Origin: Phymatolithon calcareum
Taxonomy: Eukaryota; Rhodophyta; Florideophyceae; Hapalidiales
Assembly (NCBI GenBank): GCA_977006965.1
Contig: OZ345356.1
Location: 806,001 to 870,000 of the forward strand
Length of the DNA stretch: 64,000 nucleotides
Reading direction: 5' to 3'
Part shown: positions 11,268-20,731 of the stretch, in pieces
Layout: each line of letters starts with the position of its first letter
How positions within the stretch are numbered: position 1 is the stretch's first letter
Position numbers and translations under genes: made by a program
Notes under the pieces: generated by a model
Told to the model about the DNA's origin: nothing
Seen by the model: only the letters and a program-made list of their open reading frames with translations
The model's database searches: none

Positions 11268-11738
11268 ATGGTTGATGCGATCACCGCCGTTTCCGTCGCC
11301 GGTACCGGAGTGGGAGTTCTGGGTGCTCTTTGGGGATTTGCAAGGAGGTTTGAGTGCAACACGTGCGGAAATCCGCTCTGCTTGAAGAAAAGTCACACCT
11401 GGAAACACAGAAGACAACCCATGGAATATGCTTATTTTCGCAGAAGACTGAGTATTGAGGATCGCGTGCGACATCTGCGGAATTCAAGGAGCAATAATCA
11501 TCAACATCATCATACACAAATTACATCCTATGCGCCCGGCGACCAGTTCTTCGATACCTCTCCTTCTGCGAATCATCAACATCATCAGATTCATATTACA
11601 TACTATGCGGCCGGCGACCAGTTCTTCAATATCTCTCCTTCTGCGGAAATGAATCATTATCATCATCAGATTCAAAGTCCGTACGATGAGTCCGACGATG
11701 AGTTCTTCAATACCTCTCCCGACCCAGGATGTCGCTAA
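11268..11738 (+). CDS. Family-1 protein, copy 1 (unknown function, CxxCGNPLC motif)
   Basis: This 156-residue ORF has no family I recognise. Residues 1-24 form a Gly/Ala/Val-rich hydrophobic stretch (TAVSVAGTGVGVLGALWGF). A Cys motif NTCGNPLCLKK follows, suggesting metal binding by only three Cys, then a basic segment (KHRRQPMEYAYFRRRLS). The first ~70 residues are closely matched by the ORF at 35159. The C-terminal half consists of three 25-residue repeats rich in His (NHQHHQ, GDQFF, TSPSA), so it may bind metal. The stop lies at the first bases of the 400-bp inverted repeat, so the natural C-terminus may have been altered. The ATG is chosen because it follows the conserved TATA box and leader in both copies. 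Function, location and expression are unknown. Confidence 0.6.
   Translation: MVDAITAVSVAGTGVGVLGALWGFARRFECNTCGNPLCLKKSHTWKHRRQPMEYAYFRRRLSIEDRVRHLRNSRSNNHQHHHTQITSYAPGDQFFDTSPSANHQHHQIHITYYAAGDQFFNISPSAEMNHYHHQIQSPYDESDDEFFNTSPDPGCR
11496..11720 (+). repeat. Three 75-bp in-frame repeats in the family-1 gene
   Basis: Units starting at about 11496, 11571 and 11652 share AATCATCAACATCATCA and AGTTCTTC(G/A)ATA followed by CTCTCCTTCTGCG. The 75-bp length keeps frame (25 residues). The third unit is the most diverged. A stray copy of the unit-3 type sequence lies at 14690-14770. Confidence 0.85.
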
Positions 11739-12071
11739 ACTCGCCCAAGGCGCTCCGGCGCAGACAAGACTGGGGACGTCAGTAACCCCCTCGCGTGGAT
11801 CGCCGCGCGGCACGACAGACCCGGGAAGTCGCTAAACTCGCCCATGGCGCCATCGGCGCAGAAACGACTCGGGACGTCGGAAAATCCCATGTGCGTACCG
11901 TCGCTCGTCAAGAGACGGTATACTCTGCGTGGCAATAGAAGCGATATGATTTTCCCCCTCGAGATCTCTTCTGTGAGACCAGAGGTAGGTTTTGGAGTTT
12001 TGCTGACTATGTCACTTTTAGCGAAATGGAGCTTTTGGGTTCCGATTGAGTCGTAGTGTCTCGCCAGAAGT
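11724..12071. repeat. Left arm of a ~400-bp inverted repeat (interrupted)
   Basis: 11724-12071 is the near-identical reverse complement of 15276-15623; only one or two differences were noticed. The arm resumes at 14618-14683 after a LINE insertion, matching 15221-15275 in reverse. Its inner part (GAGACCAGAGGTAGGTTTTGG to GGTAACACTA) is a variant of the F4 LINE 3' untranslated region, which is also found at 29318-29480. Confidence 0.9.
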
Positions 12072-12158
12072 TTTTTTTGATTGGAGTTTATTTAAAAGCC
12101 TCACAGTCTTACGAATATACGGGCAAGGCTTCCTCAGTTGCTACCTTCCAGTGTGTAG

Positions 12159-14225
12159 CAGAGCATTGGAATTATTTATTTATTTTTATTCTTTTCTCGC
12201 GCAGTGTCGAGAATAAATATCAAGACTGTTGAGCGCAGAAGGAATAAATTATTGTATTTAAGTTCAGTGAGGAATAAATAACTGGTTATTCCCAATTATT
12301 GGATCCATCTAGCTGCTTTCTGTCACGATAGCATTGAAGTCTTCGATTCCCCACACATCCGAGTTAGCATGAAGGAACATCTGCTTCTCGAAAATTGCAG
12401 GAATAACGCTTCTTCTTCTGTCATCCAACGCGTAACCAGCGATAGAGAAAAACCTCTCGCACATATTCGACGTCGGTACAATGAATCGCAAGTCCATGTA
12501 CTCAGAATCATAGGAAAGAACTCTTTTGCGACGCTTCAATGCGCGCTCGGCTAGCGATAGTGAGCGTTCATCAACAGTCAAACGCACAGCACAGATATCA
12601 CTCTTCAATTTCTCGGTAGCAAACAGCTCAGCCGGTGACATCGCAGAAACGCGTTTCTCCATAATTTTGACAATTCCGGACTCGAATTCAGGGTGATGGA
12701 TTATTGCCGCCATCGAGCCCAAGCGGACAGAAAGTTGTGGAAACTCTTCTATCACCGTATCGAATAAAACCCGGGCGTCCGCCATCGATATGTCATCATT
12801 TTGGAGAGCCTTGGTAATTGAATCGAATGAAGAGAAGTCCTCGCATAGCGACTCCACTTTTCGGTTTTGGCGTGTGCTTAACGTTAGAGCATCGATCTCT
12901 TCAATATTCAGCAAGGGTAGAAGCTCCTTGATAGCCATGTAGCGCTTGAGCATATTTGCTGTCGATGACCATCGCGTCACATTGCTCCGGTAGGCACGTA
13001 AGTGCGTAAAGTTGCGGAGTTTTGCGGCCGGTATAGGGTACGATAGCTTATGCATGATTGCCCTGATGTTCTCAATAATGTGTTGATATTCGCGTATCCT
13101 GTCCTTCATGGCCAAGTTAAAACGGTGGCTCGCACAACCAACAAAATGTACACCACATAAGTCCGCCAGAAATTTGTTCGTCGAACAGTTGTCGCCGATG
13201 AGTGCAACAACATTTGATAGCGATTTTCCAAACACACTTAGTACGAACTTGAGATATTCGAAGTGATTAGCCGCGCTCTGTCCTTCTTCGTCTTCGAAAG
13301 GAGAAAACCGCAACAAAAACTTCTCGTATCCGTGTTTCGTATTAGCCGGAAAGGTAGCGAATATCGCGACATAGTGAGTATTATCAGCGGGCCAACCGTC
13401 AAAAACGAGAGCAAAGTTCGACGGAAGACGACGTGAGATTTTCGATTCGACGTGTTTCGTGAGGCCACCGAGGAACTTCATGACGGTCTTGTAGCTCATG
13501 GAATCAAATCGACAAGCGGCAGTGTAAATAGGGTTCTCGGCGACAGTAAACGGCAGCAGGCCTTTGACGATAAACTCTAGCCAGCCGTGGGCATGCAACG
13601 TTTTGCGAGGATAAAACAGAGAGATAGGTTTCGAAACTCGTAAGGTATTTGTGCTCGACTCTTTCTCAGCGCATAAAACGTTTAAGTCGCTTGGATGCTC
13701 GGATTGAACGTGACTCACAAAATTGGTGTAGCCCCGTCCAGAATCTTTCCGTCGCGTTCCACATTTGCAAGTCCACACAGCGGAGTTGGGATCCGACTGT
13801 GTGAAAAGCTCATCGCGAACATGCTTACCGAAAACTCGCGGCATCTTGGGTGCTACCAAACGGTGCTCGCCTGGTACGCAGTTCCCGTTGTACTGTGTTG
13901 ATTGCCATGGTTTTCATAATCCTAAACGAGGAGTCCGCAGCCGACACGTCATGTGCTATCGATGACAAACATGTCACTTTACTGTTCAAGAATACCATCG
14001 GGCCCAAATAAACAATATAATCGTCGGGCCAAAATGCTGTCATTCTCCCCGAGAAACGTAGACTTAGTCGAGCGTTCTCGAGTAAATAATGCTTTCAAAT
14101 AAATAAAATAATTGTCGTAACCACGAAGATCTCAATAAATACAATAAATATGCGCGACTCAGGAATAAATTATTGGAACAATAATTTAAATAATTACAAT
14201 AGCAATTATTTTTTCCAATGCTTTG
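12159..14225 (-). mobile_element. Complete hAT transposon (2067 bp) with 8-bp TSD
   Basis: The 8-bp TSD GTGTGTAG lies at 12151-12158 and 14226-14233. The ends form short terminal inverted repeats: the left starts CAGAGCATTGGAA and the right, on the complementary strand, CAAAGCATTGGAA (one mismatch in 13). The interior is AT-rich outside one intact transposase ORF. An exact 8-bp duplication, inverted ends and an open full-length transposase suggest a relatively young copy. Confidence 0.95.
12309..13859 (-). CDS. hAT transposase, apparently intact
   Basis: The ORF is 516 codons without interruption and catalyses cut-and-paste transposition of its own element. In order: a BED-type zinc finger (WTCKCGTRR then FVSHVQSEHP, about residues 29-56); first catalytic Asp in LVFDGWPADN (D154); second in ALIGDNCSTNK (D223), followed by FVGCASHRFNLA with the hAT Cys/His pair; a conserved RW in VTRWSSTANML; and the C-terminal dimerisation region (SNMCERFFSIAGYALDDRRR). 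It fills most of the element between inverted ends. There are two near N-terminal Met codons; I keep the first, since MVAPKMPRVFG leads directly into the finger. The protein is distinct from the hAT transposase at 1493, so two hAT lineages share the window. Length is at the short end for hAT transposases. Confidence 0.93.
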   Translation of the reverse strand: MVAPKMPRVFGKHVRDELFTQSDPNSAVWTCKCGTRRKDSGRGYTNFVSHVQSEHPSDLNVLCAEKESSTNTLRVSKPISLFYPRKTLHAHGWLEFIVKGLLPFTVAENPIYTAACRFDSMSYKTVMKFLGGLTKHVESKISRRLPSNFALVFDGWPADNTHYVAIFATFPANTKHGYEKFLLRFSPFEDEEGQSAANHFEYLKFVLSVFGKSLSNVVALIGDNCSTNKFLADLCGVHFVGCASHRFNLAMKDRIREYQHIIENIRAIMHKLSYPIPAAKLRNFTHLRAYRSNVTRWSSTANMLKRYMAIKELLPLLNIEEIDALTLSTRQNRKVESLCEDFSSFDSITKALQNDDISMADARVLFDTVIEEFPQLSVRLGSMAAIIHHPEFESGIVKIMEKRVSAMSPAELFATEKLKSDICAVRLTVDERSLSLAERALKRRKRVLSYDSEYMDLRFIVPTSNMCERFFSIAGYALDDRRRSVIPAIFEKQMFLHANSDVWGIEDFNAIVTESS

Positions 14226-14405
14226 GTGTGTAGACCGTTGAAACCTACCGCCTTCCATAGGCGGTGGGGAAAGTTTGGAGCCTGGATCGTCCTACTTACT
14301 ATGTGGTGTTCTTGTGGGTTCGCTGCTGGTGTTCCCGCTATTTGGCTTTGTGTCCCAAGGGACATCTAGTTAACTTCTCGTATCTTGATCTCAGAGCAGT
14401 CCTTC

Positions 14406-14603
14406 TTAATTTTCCATGCACTCTGTGATGGTCTTGCTGAATAGCAAAAGCTCGTTAAGTGCTCTCTCGGTATCCGGTCTTTTGTCTTCTTTCAAGTCGT
14501 ATCCTGACAGATTGTTTTCCAGCGTTGCCATATGCTGTCGAGCTCGGTTTCCAAATTTTTCCACCATGCTTGTTGTCGACACCTGCGGAAATCTTCCGCA
14601 GAC
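14406..14603 (-). pseudogene. F2 LINE protein, C-terminal fragment
   Basis: Only the extreme C-terminus remains: a GRFPQVSTTSM motif followed by FGNRARQHMATLE and a helix ending LLLFSKTITECMEN. It aligns with the end of the longer F2 protein at 43639-44988 (GRFPQVSTTSM). The ORF upstream of GRFP runs into flanking sequence at the TSD, so the first residues of the open frame are not LINE. Confidence 0.85.
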
Positions 14604-14683
14604 GTCTCGCCAGAAGTGTTGCCCCAAGCGTCAGTAGATGCAATGGTAACACTATAATAAAAATTTCCTCTTCTTCTTCTTCA

Positions 14684-15220
14684 TCAATACCTCTCCTCGG
14701 GAAATGAATTATCATCATCATCGTCAGATTCAAATTCCATATTAAGAGTCGGACGATGAGTTCTCAAAACTGGAGATGAATACGTTGGTAACTGTCGCGC
14801 CCGCTGCTATGTCGCTGTCCCAAGGCGGTTTCTTTTTCCTTTCGCAAGGAGACCAGAGGAGGGTTTTTGTATTCCACTGAATCGTGTTACACCAACAAGA
14901 ATAGAAAATGCCCCCATAGACAAAATCAAGCCAAAACCTCTTGGCCCTAGGAAAGTTGCCCCAAGCGTCAGCAGATGCGTTGGTAACTTTTAAATAAAAA
15001 TCTACCTTTCTTCTTCTTCTTTTTCCTTTCGCGACTGTACGCCGTACAACTTGGATCGCGATAGTCCTGTTGCTCGTGGTAGGTGATATGTTGGACCATG
15101 CGGGCACGTGTCTTTCGTTTGTCTATGCGCTGCATCACTGTCTTTTGTTAGTTCCTTACTCAGCAGATGCGTTGGTAACTTTTAAAAAATCTACCTTTCT
15201 TCTTCCTCTGAGTGAAGAAG
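14684..15220. other. Spacer of the inverted repeat: family-1 fragment and F4 LINE tails
   Basis: 14690-14770 resembles the third repeat of the family-1 gene (ATGAATTATCATCATCATC, then GGACGATGAGTTC), without an open frame. About 14850-15030 is an F4 LINE 3' end in plus orientation (GTTGCCCCAAGCGTCAGCAG, TTTTAAATAAAAATCTACC, CTT repeats). A shorter second tail lies at 15160-15205. No gene is visible. Confidence 0.65.
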
Positions 15221-15623
15221 AAGAGGAAATTTTTATTCTAGTGTTACCAATGCATCTGCTGACGCTTGGGGCAACACTTCTGGCGAGACACTACGACTCA
15301 ATCGGAACCCAAAAGCTCCATTTCGCTAAAAGTGACATAGTCAGCAAAACTCCAAAACCTACCTCTGGTCTCACAGAAGAGATCTCGAGGGGGAAAATCA
15401 TATCGCTTCTATTGCCACGCAGAGTATACCGTCTCTTGACGAGCGACGGTACGCACATGGGATTTTCCAACGTCCCGAGTCGTTTCTGCGCCGATGGCGC
15501 CATGGGCGAGTTTAGCGACTTCCCGGGTCTGTCGTGCCGCGCGGCGATCCACGCGAGGGGGTTACTGACGTCCCCAGTCTTGTCTGCGCCGGAGCGCCTT
15601 GGGCGAGTTTAGCGACATCCTGG
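15221..15623. repeat. Right arm of the ~400-bp inverted repeat
   Basis: This is the uninterrupted arm, complementary to 14683-14618 plus 12071-11724. Downstream at 15690-15760, part of the arm (GTCGTTTCTGCGCCGATG, GCGAGTTTAGCGACTTCCCG) is repeated once more in the same direction, so the outer edge is itself partly duplicated. Reading through it gives a fortuitous ORF with no known domain. Confidence 0.9.
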
Positions 15624-15770
15624 GTCGTCCTTGCCGTGCATCTCTTTGGGACTTACTCTCGCTCGGCCTGCCCGCCGATCGGCGCGGGGGAGTTTGCGAC
15701 GTCCCGAGTCGTTTCTGCGCCGATGCCGCCATGGGCGAGTTTAGCGACTTCCCGGGTCTGTTCCTCTGAG

Positions 15771-16261
15771 TAAAGGAAGCTAGTGAGTTCTTTGGATTTC
15801 GGCTCGAATGCTCGGCTCGTAGCACGCTCGCCTGCACGGCACTTCGACTACGCGGAGTCGGAGTTCTTCCCACCCTTCCTGTTCGCAACCTTCGTCGTGT
15901 AAGCTAGTACGGAGACAGCCGCGTGCAAGTTTCCCTTTTTGTGTGTCCGTTCCAAGGTTGACGGCCCAGCCAAGGTCGCCGTATCAAGGACGACGCCGCC
16001 GTTCGTCCGCATCAAGATGACTGCGACGTCGGCGGTATTATCGCCTAACTTATCCATCCTCACCAAGGCGAAGGCTCGCGCTCGTGTCTGACCTTTACCA
16101 CTGCTGGAGTTCTCGTAAGACTGTCGAGTCTTCTCCAGCCGACCATCGACTCTTCTTCTGGCGAGTCGCGCTTATCTTTGTTTACCTTGTTCCACCGTTC
16201 TTTTTCCGTTCTTTTCGTTTCGCTGTTCTTCATCGCGCATCACTACGACGCGTGCGATAGC
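15771..16261. other. GC-rich stretch without a recognised gene
   Basis: Base composition is clearly more GC-rich than its neighbours. A 72-codon minus-strand ORF (15848-16066) shows no motif I recognise. The stretch leads directly into the recombinase fragment and may be part of the same former element, which is inference from adjacency. Confidence 0.25.
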
Positions 16262-16560
16262 CATAAAATTTTGTCACGCGAAGATCATGTGCTACTTTAC
16301 TCGTCGTCTGCTCTTTCCCGAGAAACCCCAATCGGCTTCTTCAACAAGCTCGTTTTCGACGTTGCGCTGAAGACCGCAGTGCGCCCCACCTCCCTTGCCC
16401 TTCTCCTCACACGGCAGTTTACCAAGGAGAAGATCCGTGGTGAGTGGGTTTATCGTATTTCTGCAGTTATCGGAAGCAGAGCAGGGGCTTCTAAGACTAA
16501 TCGGGGCGATATGCGCTCTGTGCGCGACAAACCCACGCAAATTCTAGTTTGGAGCCGCAC
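16262..16560 (+). pseudogene. Crypton-type tyrosine recombinase fragment, second copy
   Basis: Within an open frame at 16178-16588, the region starting KILSREDHVLLYSSSALSRE repeats the end of the copy at 7757-8149 almost exactly. It then continues with KTAVRPTSLALLL, where the Arg sits at the position of the first catalytic arginine of tyrosine recombinases, and ends around GASKTNRGDMRS. The catalytic Tyr box is absent. DNA identity to copy 1 exceeds 90% over about 100 bp and stops abruptly at GTTGCGCTG in copy 1. Only a middle slice of the protein is present, so it is non-functional. Confidence 0.7.
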
Positions 16561-16588
16561 AGCGCTGGGTGGTATCTATTTAATATGA

Positions 16589-17399
16589 AGTAAAAAATGT
16601 CAATAAAGCGAAGTTACTGGGAGATTTAGCTTTTAAAACCAGCTAAGAAATGAACAAATCTCTATAAAGAATACAAGAGAAGCGGGCTTAAAGGGGACTA
16701 GCATGCTATCCACGTGGAGAAGACGTTAGATTTAAGACCCTCGGCCGTAAAATACCAAGCCTTTTTTGGCAGAAGTGCGTTTAACGCGATAAAGCTCAAA
16801 AATGAGCTTACTGTTGCAGTTCACAGTGAATGATCCGGAAGTGAAAAGAAAATTGTTCAAACGTTCTTCGTTCAAAAAGCATGTCGATTTTAGTGCTTTA
16901 GGATCTCTCTGCCTCTAGAAAGTACTTCAAATGTTTTTCTCAGTGAACAAAACTCAACTCTACCCATGCGGCGTCGAGAGGTAGGAACTTGGTCTTCAGA
17001 AAACTCATCCATTTCGCCCAACGTTCACTGTACAGAACTTTCGTATCATCTCGATAGAGAGCTGATGCAAGCATTCCTTGGCATACCAATGAGGTTGTAC
17101 GGTTACTAAAGAAAGCCAAGTCCATCAGTTTCGAGTTTAAGTTCTCGTTTTCCTCTTGCGTCGTAAACAAAAAAATTCACTCTTCACAAAGGACGTATCC
17201 GCTTCATGGAATAAGGTGGGATGGATCATTTACTTCACTGCAGCGTACATCAGTTGTTTGACTTGCCGCTGATGGCGTTCATCACTTTGTACATTCTTGA
17301 TACCGCCGGTGAGCATCGATCCGACTGGGAATTTATACATATGTCACACATGAAAAATGCTCTCGATTAAGTGCTTCTTCATTTCTGTTTAACCAGAAA
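16589..17399. other. No gene recognised
   Basis: AT-rich sequence with scattered stops on both strands. The short minus-strand ORF at 16940-17170 has no recognisable motif, and no repeat shared with the rest of the window was noticed. Confidence 0.4.
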
Positions 17400-17656
17400 G
17401 ACCGAGAGGTGGGTTTTTGTAGTCCAATGAATCGCGCTACACCACCAAAAAAACTCTTCTTTAGACAGAATCCGGTCAAAACCTCTTGGGGTCAGCGAGG
17501 TGCACGGTCATGTGTCGAATCCTCCAACCCAAGAGAAGAAGAGACGTCCTTGCAAGACGCTTTGTGAAGAGACTGATAAGAAGACGCGATGCGGTGATAT
17601 CTGGTCCAACAAAAGAGATCGCGAACAAGGAACGTCTAGATGCGGAGAGAGATATT

Positions 17657-18356
17657 GAAGAAGCACAACCACGCTCCTGGATCCTGTTTCGCAAGACACT
17701 CTTCTCACTCGTGCGGACCTTCATATGAGTTTGGTGAGTCTCGGACACGTTAATCTGACATCTTTCAATTCACCATTTCACTCCGCCATACCGATTGAAT
17801 TCAAGCTCAATTTGAGCTTTCCTACCGTGGATCAAGACGTTCACCTCGCTCGTCGGCTCATACGCTTCTACGTATGTTCACCCTTCATATGTTTCATTTG
17901 TCATCGCTACACTCATCATTGTTCAAGGTGTCACCCAAGAGGAACAGTAATTCCTTTGCATCCGTTTTTGGGCGCAACTCATGGTAAGGCACAATATTGT
18001 TACCCATATGGGTACAATACAAGAAATTGTTTCTCTTCCTGTAATCAGTCGTTCCTTTTAATCTCTTGTCAAGGCTTTTTGTGCATTCTCTACGTGATAG
18101 TCGCGCGCATTTGCGCAGACACATCATCATCCGTTTCATATACCATATGAATCGAGATGCACCGCTAGCTCGTCTACTTGATTCAATGAATCCAGAAGTA
18201 GTATAAGTAGCAGCACCATCAATAAACTTGACAAGCAAGGACTTGTCAACAATCATCGATCTACAACTTGTCACACTCAATCACCACCTCGACGTCCAGC
18301 AACACGCAGCCGCCGTTCTAACCACTGCTCAATGGGGCCAAACAGTTCCGGTTCTC
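17657..18356. mobile_element. 700-bp insertion of unknown class, TSD AGATATT
   Basis: AGATATT is present at 17650-17656 and 18357-18363, and the LINE reading continues sensibly from one side to the other, so the 700 bp between are an insertion. I see no inverted ends, poly-A or LTR. A 128-codon minus-strand ORF (17894-18280) contains VDKSLLVKFIDGAATYTTSG but matches no family I can name. Confidence 0.6.
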
Positions 18357-18623
18357 AGATATTCCCCACGCGACAGTGAAAGGATTCCTGTGCAAAGCTG
18401 CAAACGGAACGAAAGCTACGACAAACATCAAGAAATACCGAAGAAACAAGATACTGGACGCCGCAGAGGATGAGGAAAAGTCAAAAAACGACCTATACCG
18501 CACCTTCTCTTCAACTGAAGAAGTCATATAACACTTGCTGTCAAGTGGTCAATTGGAATATTCCCTCCAGTTAACACCTCCACTCTTATCGAGTTCAGCT
18601 GCCAATGTGCAAAAGATGTCATC

Positions 18624-18930
18624 CCAGACGTTTTTTTGGAACTGTTTAGTTGTTTATTTGAAAGCCCTCATTAACAATCCTAAGACTGTACGGGAGCAGC
18701 TTTTCGTAACTTGTTCATTCTATTATATCGCCTGGTCCCTAATACAGGGACTCGTCGTTTTCCATATTGTCAATTATGGTAACGCTGTAGAGTAGTATGG
18801 AGTCTAATGCCTTTTCCGTTCTTATCATTTCTCCGGAGTCCAGTTCATACATTGCTAGGTTCATACGTATGGTCTCCATGTGGCGCTCTGCTGCCGTTCC
18901 GAATGTATTCGATATTAGCGTCGTGGTCAC
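18624..18930 (-). mobile_element. 5'-truncated LINE, C-terminal fragment, short TSD
   Basis: The plus strand opens with a T run and TTTATTTGAAAGCCC, a reversed LINE 3' tail. The minus frame 18739-18930 encodes NTFGTAAERHMETIRMNLA and LLYSVTIIDNMEN, the usual C-terminal helix. TCATC flanks both sides (18619-18623 and 18931-18935). It sits inside the F4 LINE, whose reading resumes after it. Confidence 0.8.
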
Positions 18931-19248
18931 TCATCGAAGGCGTGATAAATGGCCTCCCAAAGGACATACTCTCCAGAGAGGACAGCGCCCGGACTAAGCG
19001 AGCAGTCGACGAGCTCCTAACCATATTTCAGGTTGTGGACAAGTAAGGATTAGCCGCAACGTGAAATCTCAGCTTGCCCCAGGACGCAGGAATAATTTTG
19101 CCCTTCGAGGTCCCGAAAGAGACCAAAGATGGTTTTTTAAGCCACTGAATCGTGTTACACCAACAAGAAAAGAAATTCTTCCATAGAAAGAATCCAGTCA
19201 AAACCTCTTCGCCCTAGGAAAGTTGCCCCAAGGTCAGCAGATGCGTTT

Positions 19249-19971
19249 TGTAATCACTCGGAGTGAAAAGAGAATGTAGGGCTTATCTTGAAAATGGGTG
19301 ATGTCTCTGTGATGCGGTGCCCAGTCTAAAGTGCGATGAGGATCGCCGCTTCAAATGGGCAGGGGCGTTGTGATATCACAGAGAGTGTAAATGTTGCTCA
19401 TTACACTCTTTTTTTGAATTTTGAATTTATTAAACGCCCTCAGAAACCCTCATAAGACTGTAAGGGAGATGCGTTTCAGATGCTACTACCTTAGAGCCCG
19501 CAAAACCCGGGTTCGTTGCTATCGTCGTAGCCCTAGCTGCAAAAACCCTCCTCCAGAGAAGGTGGAGAGAAAAGCTTAGAGTCCACTTGTCCTGTTCGTA
19601 GGAATCTCAGCGTCGCCGTTCTATTTTGTCTTGGTCTATTCCATGTCGTCATAAAAGACGATTGTGAGGAACAGTACTTTGTCAAGTGCCTTTTCAGTCT
19701 CACTAGTCTCCTCTTCTGTTAGTTGTTATCTTTGAAGGTACACTTCGAGCTTGTTCATGAGAGTTGGTACGATTTCACCGAATTTGTCTTCCAGAAGTGT
19801 GGTACTCTATGGGGGAAAACGTCCGAATGCCCATTTAATCGCCAATTGGCGGTGACGTTCTTTCGGTAGTCTGATGATGGCGGGAGTAGACCCGGGAATA
19901 TCATAAGGCATTTTTCTCTTTCTGCTCGCCTCCAAGCCGTCATTACACTCCTGCAACATTGCGTGTCTACA
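19249..19971 (-). repeat. Gypsy 3' LTR, split by an F1 LINE
   Basis: LTR sequence runs 19249-19408 and resumes 19940-19971. It matches the intact LTR at 27177-27356 (for example GGTGATGTCTCTGTGATGCG and AATGGGCAGGGGCGTT). The strand-sense LTR begins TGYAGACACGCAATG and ends GTGATTACA. Next to it internally the minus strand reads GTATGGGGCCC, a weak candidate polypurine tract. Confidence 0.9.
19409..19939 (-). mobile_element. 5'-truncated F1 LINE in the Gypsy LTR, TSD TCATTACACTC
   Basis: TCATTACACTC occurs at 19398-19408 and 19940-19950, and once at the matching place in the intact right LTR. The insert carries the F1 tail and a C-terminal LINE fragment (RKRKMPYDIPGSTPAIIRLP, then RHRQLAIKWAFGRFPP). 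The nearly identical copy at 36169-36698 shows the same 5' truncation range. Confidence 0.93.
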
Positions 19972-19996
19972 GGGCCCCATACACTCGAAGCGTGTA

Positions 19997-20731
19997 TTAA
20001 TCATTGATTCGCAATGTTTGCTTGGTCTTCTTCGCGAGCTTTTTCTTGCGTGTGTTGAGAAAAAGTGCTGCAAGTTCTTCGGGTACATATTCATGAAGTT
20101 CTTCTATTTTCTGCCACATCCAATCACTTTTGTCCGGCAATCCTGACGACTGAGCTTGTACGAAAATTCCATCTGGTCCTTCTCCTATATCCACGAGTCT
20201 TTCGATTATCTCGTACTTAGTCTCAGAGTGTTCTGCTTGTTTCGTCAGCTCGTTGCTTTCCTATTTCCATCAACATCAGCACGGCACAATTGCATTCTGC
20301 TGGCATGGACCCGATCCGTTTTCCCATCCACTATGCTTGTTTCATCGTAGACCAATTCGCTGACAATTGCAGTCACTCGCTTAGGACCGATCCATTTGAA
20401 CTGCAGTTTGTGCTTCTTCTTTTTGCCGTCCGGAACACGTATATGCACAAAATCACCTAATTGAAATTGACGACTTACAATGTTAGTGCTTTTGTTGTGT
20501 TGCTTGATTTGCTTCAACCGATTCTTGCTGACCTTTTCCGTGACATCTTTGTGCATGTTCTCGATTGAAGACTCACGTGTGTTAATATCCAGTAATTACA
20601 TAGCTCTTGCATTTTCAATGCTTCTCATCTTCCAATTATGTGCCTCGCAGCCAATGACTTTTTGTGTGCGCATTGGCTTGATACCAGTCATGACTTGAAG
20701 CGGATTTCTTTATCTTCCATCGGTGTTGAAA
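19997..20731 (-). pseudogene. Gypsy integrase C-terminal region
   Basis: Fragments on the minus strand follow the integrase core. One encodes MRTQKVIGCEAHNWKM-type sequence near 20590-20700. The next (20556-20245) has FQLGDFVHIRVPDGKKKKH and LQFKWIGPKRVTAIVSELV, a typical post-core beta-barrel region. The last (20194-19997) has GLPDKSDWMWQKIEELHEYV ending RNTRKKK-like sequence, resembling a chromodomain-like tail. Stop codons and frame changes separate them. Such tails steer integration in many Gypsy elements; here the identity is from pattern only. Confidence 0.75.

Larger units (their letters stand above)
12072..14603 (-). mobile_element. 5'-truncated F2 LINE, TSD GTCTCGCCAGAAGT, itself split by a hAT element
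   Basis: GTCTCGCCAGAAGT occurs at 12058-12071 and 14604-14617. The insertion begins on the plus strand with T-rich sequence then TTTATTTAAAAGCCTCACAG, the F2 3' tail in reverse. At the other end it keeps the C-terminus of the LINE protein. After removing the 2067-bp hAT element plus one 8-bp TSD copy, about 460 bp of LINE remain. Confidence 0.9.
17400..19248 (+). mobile_element. F4 LINE (host of the Gypsy stack), plus strand, broken
   Basis: A block of F4 3'-UTR-like sequence (17400-17491) abuts coding fragments of the post-RT region. Fragment 1 (17492-17656) encodes MCRILQPKRRRDVLARRFV. Fragment 2 (18357-18623) encodes ILDAAEDEEKSK and a WSIGIFPPVNTSTLIE-type stretch. Fragment 3 (18931-19044) encodes GVINGLPKDILS and LLTIFQVVDK, then the 3' UTR to 19248. 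The UTR resumes at 27357-27382 after the Gypsy element and again at 29093 after the pogo element. The minus-strand relative at 41519-42610 shows the same order uninterrupted. No complete protein is possible. Confidence 0.85.

Noticed and set aside
15070-15612. 180-codon plus-strand ORF
   Set aside because: It runs through an F4 LINE tail and the right inverted-repeat arm; the complementary arm gives the same peptide on the other strand, and no domain is visible.
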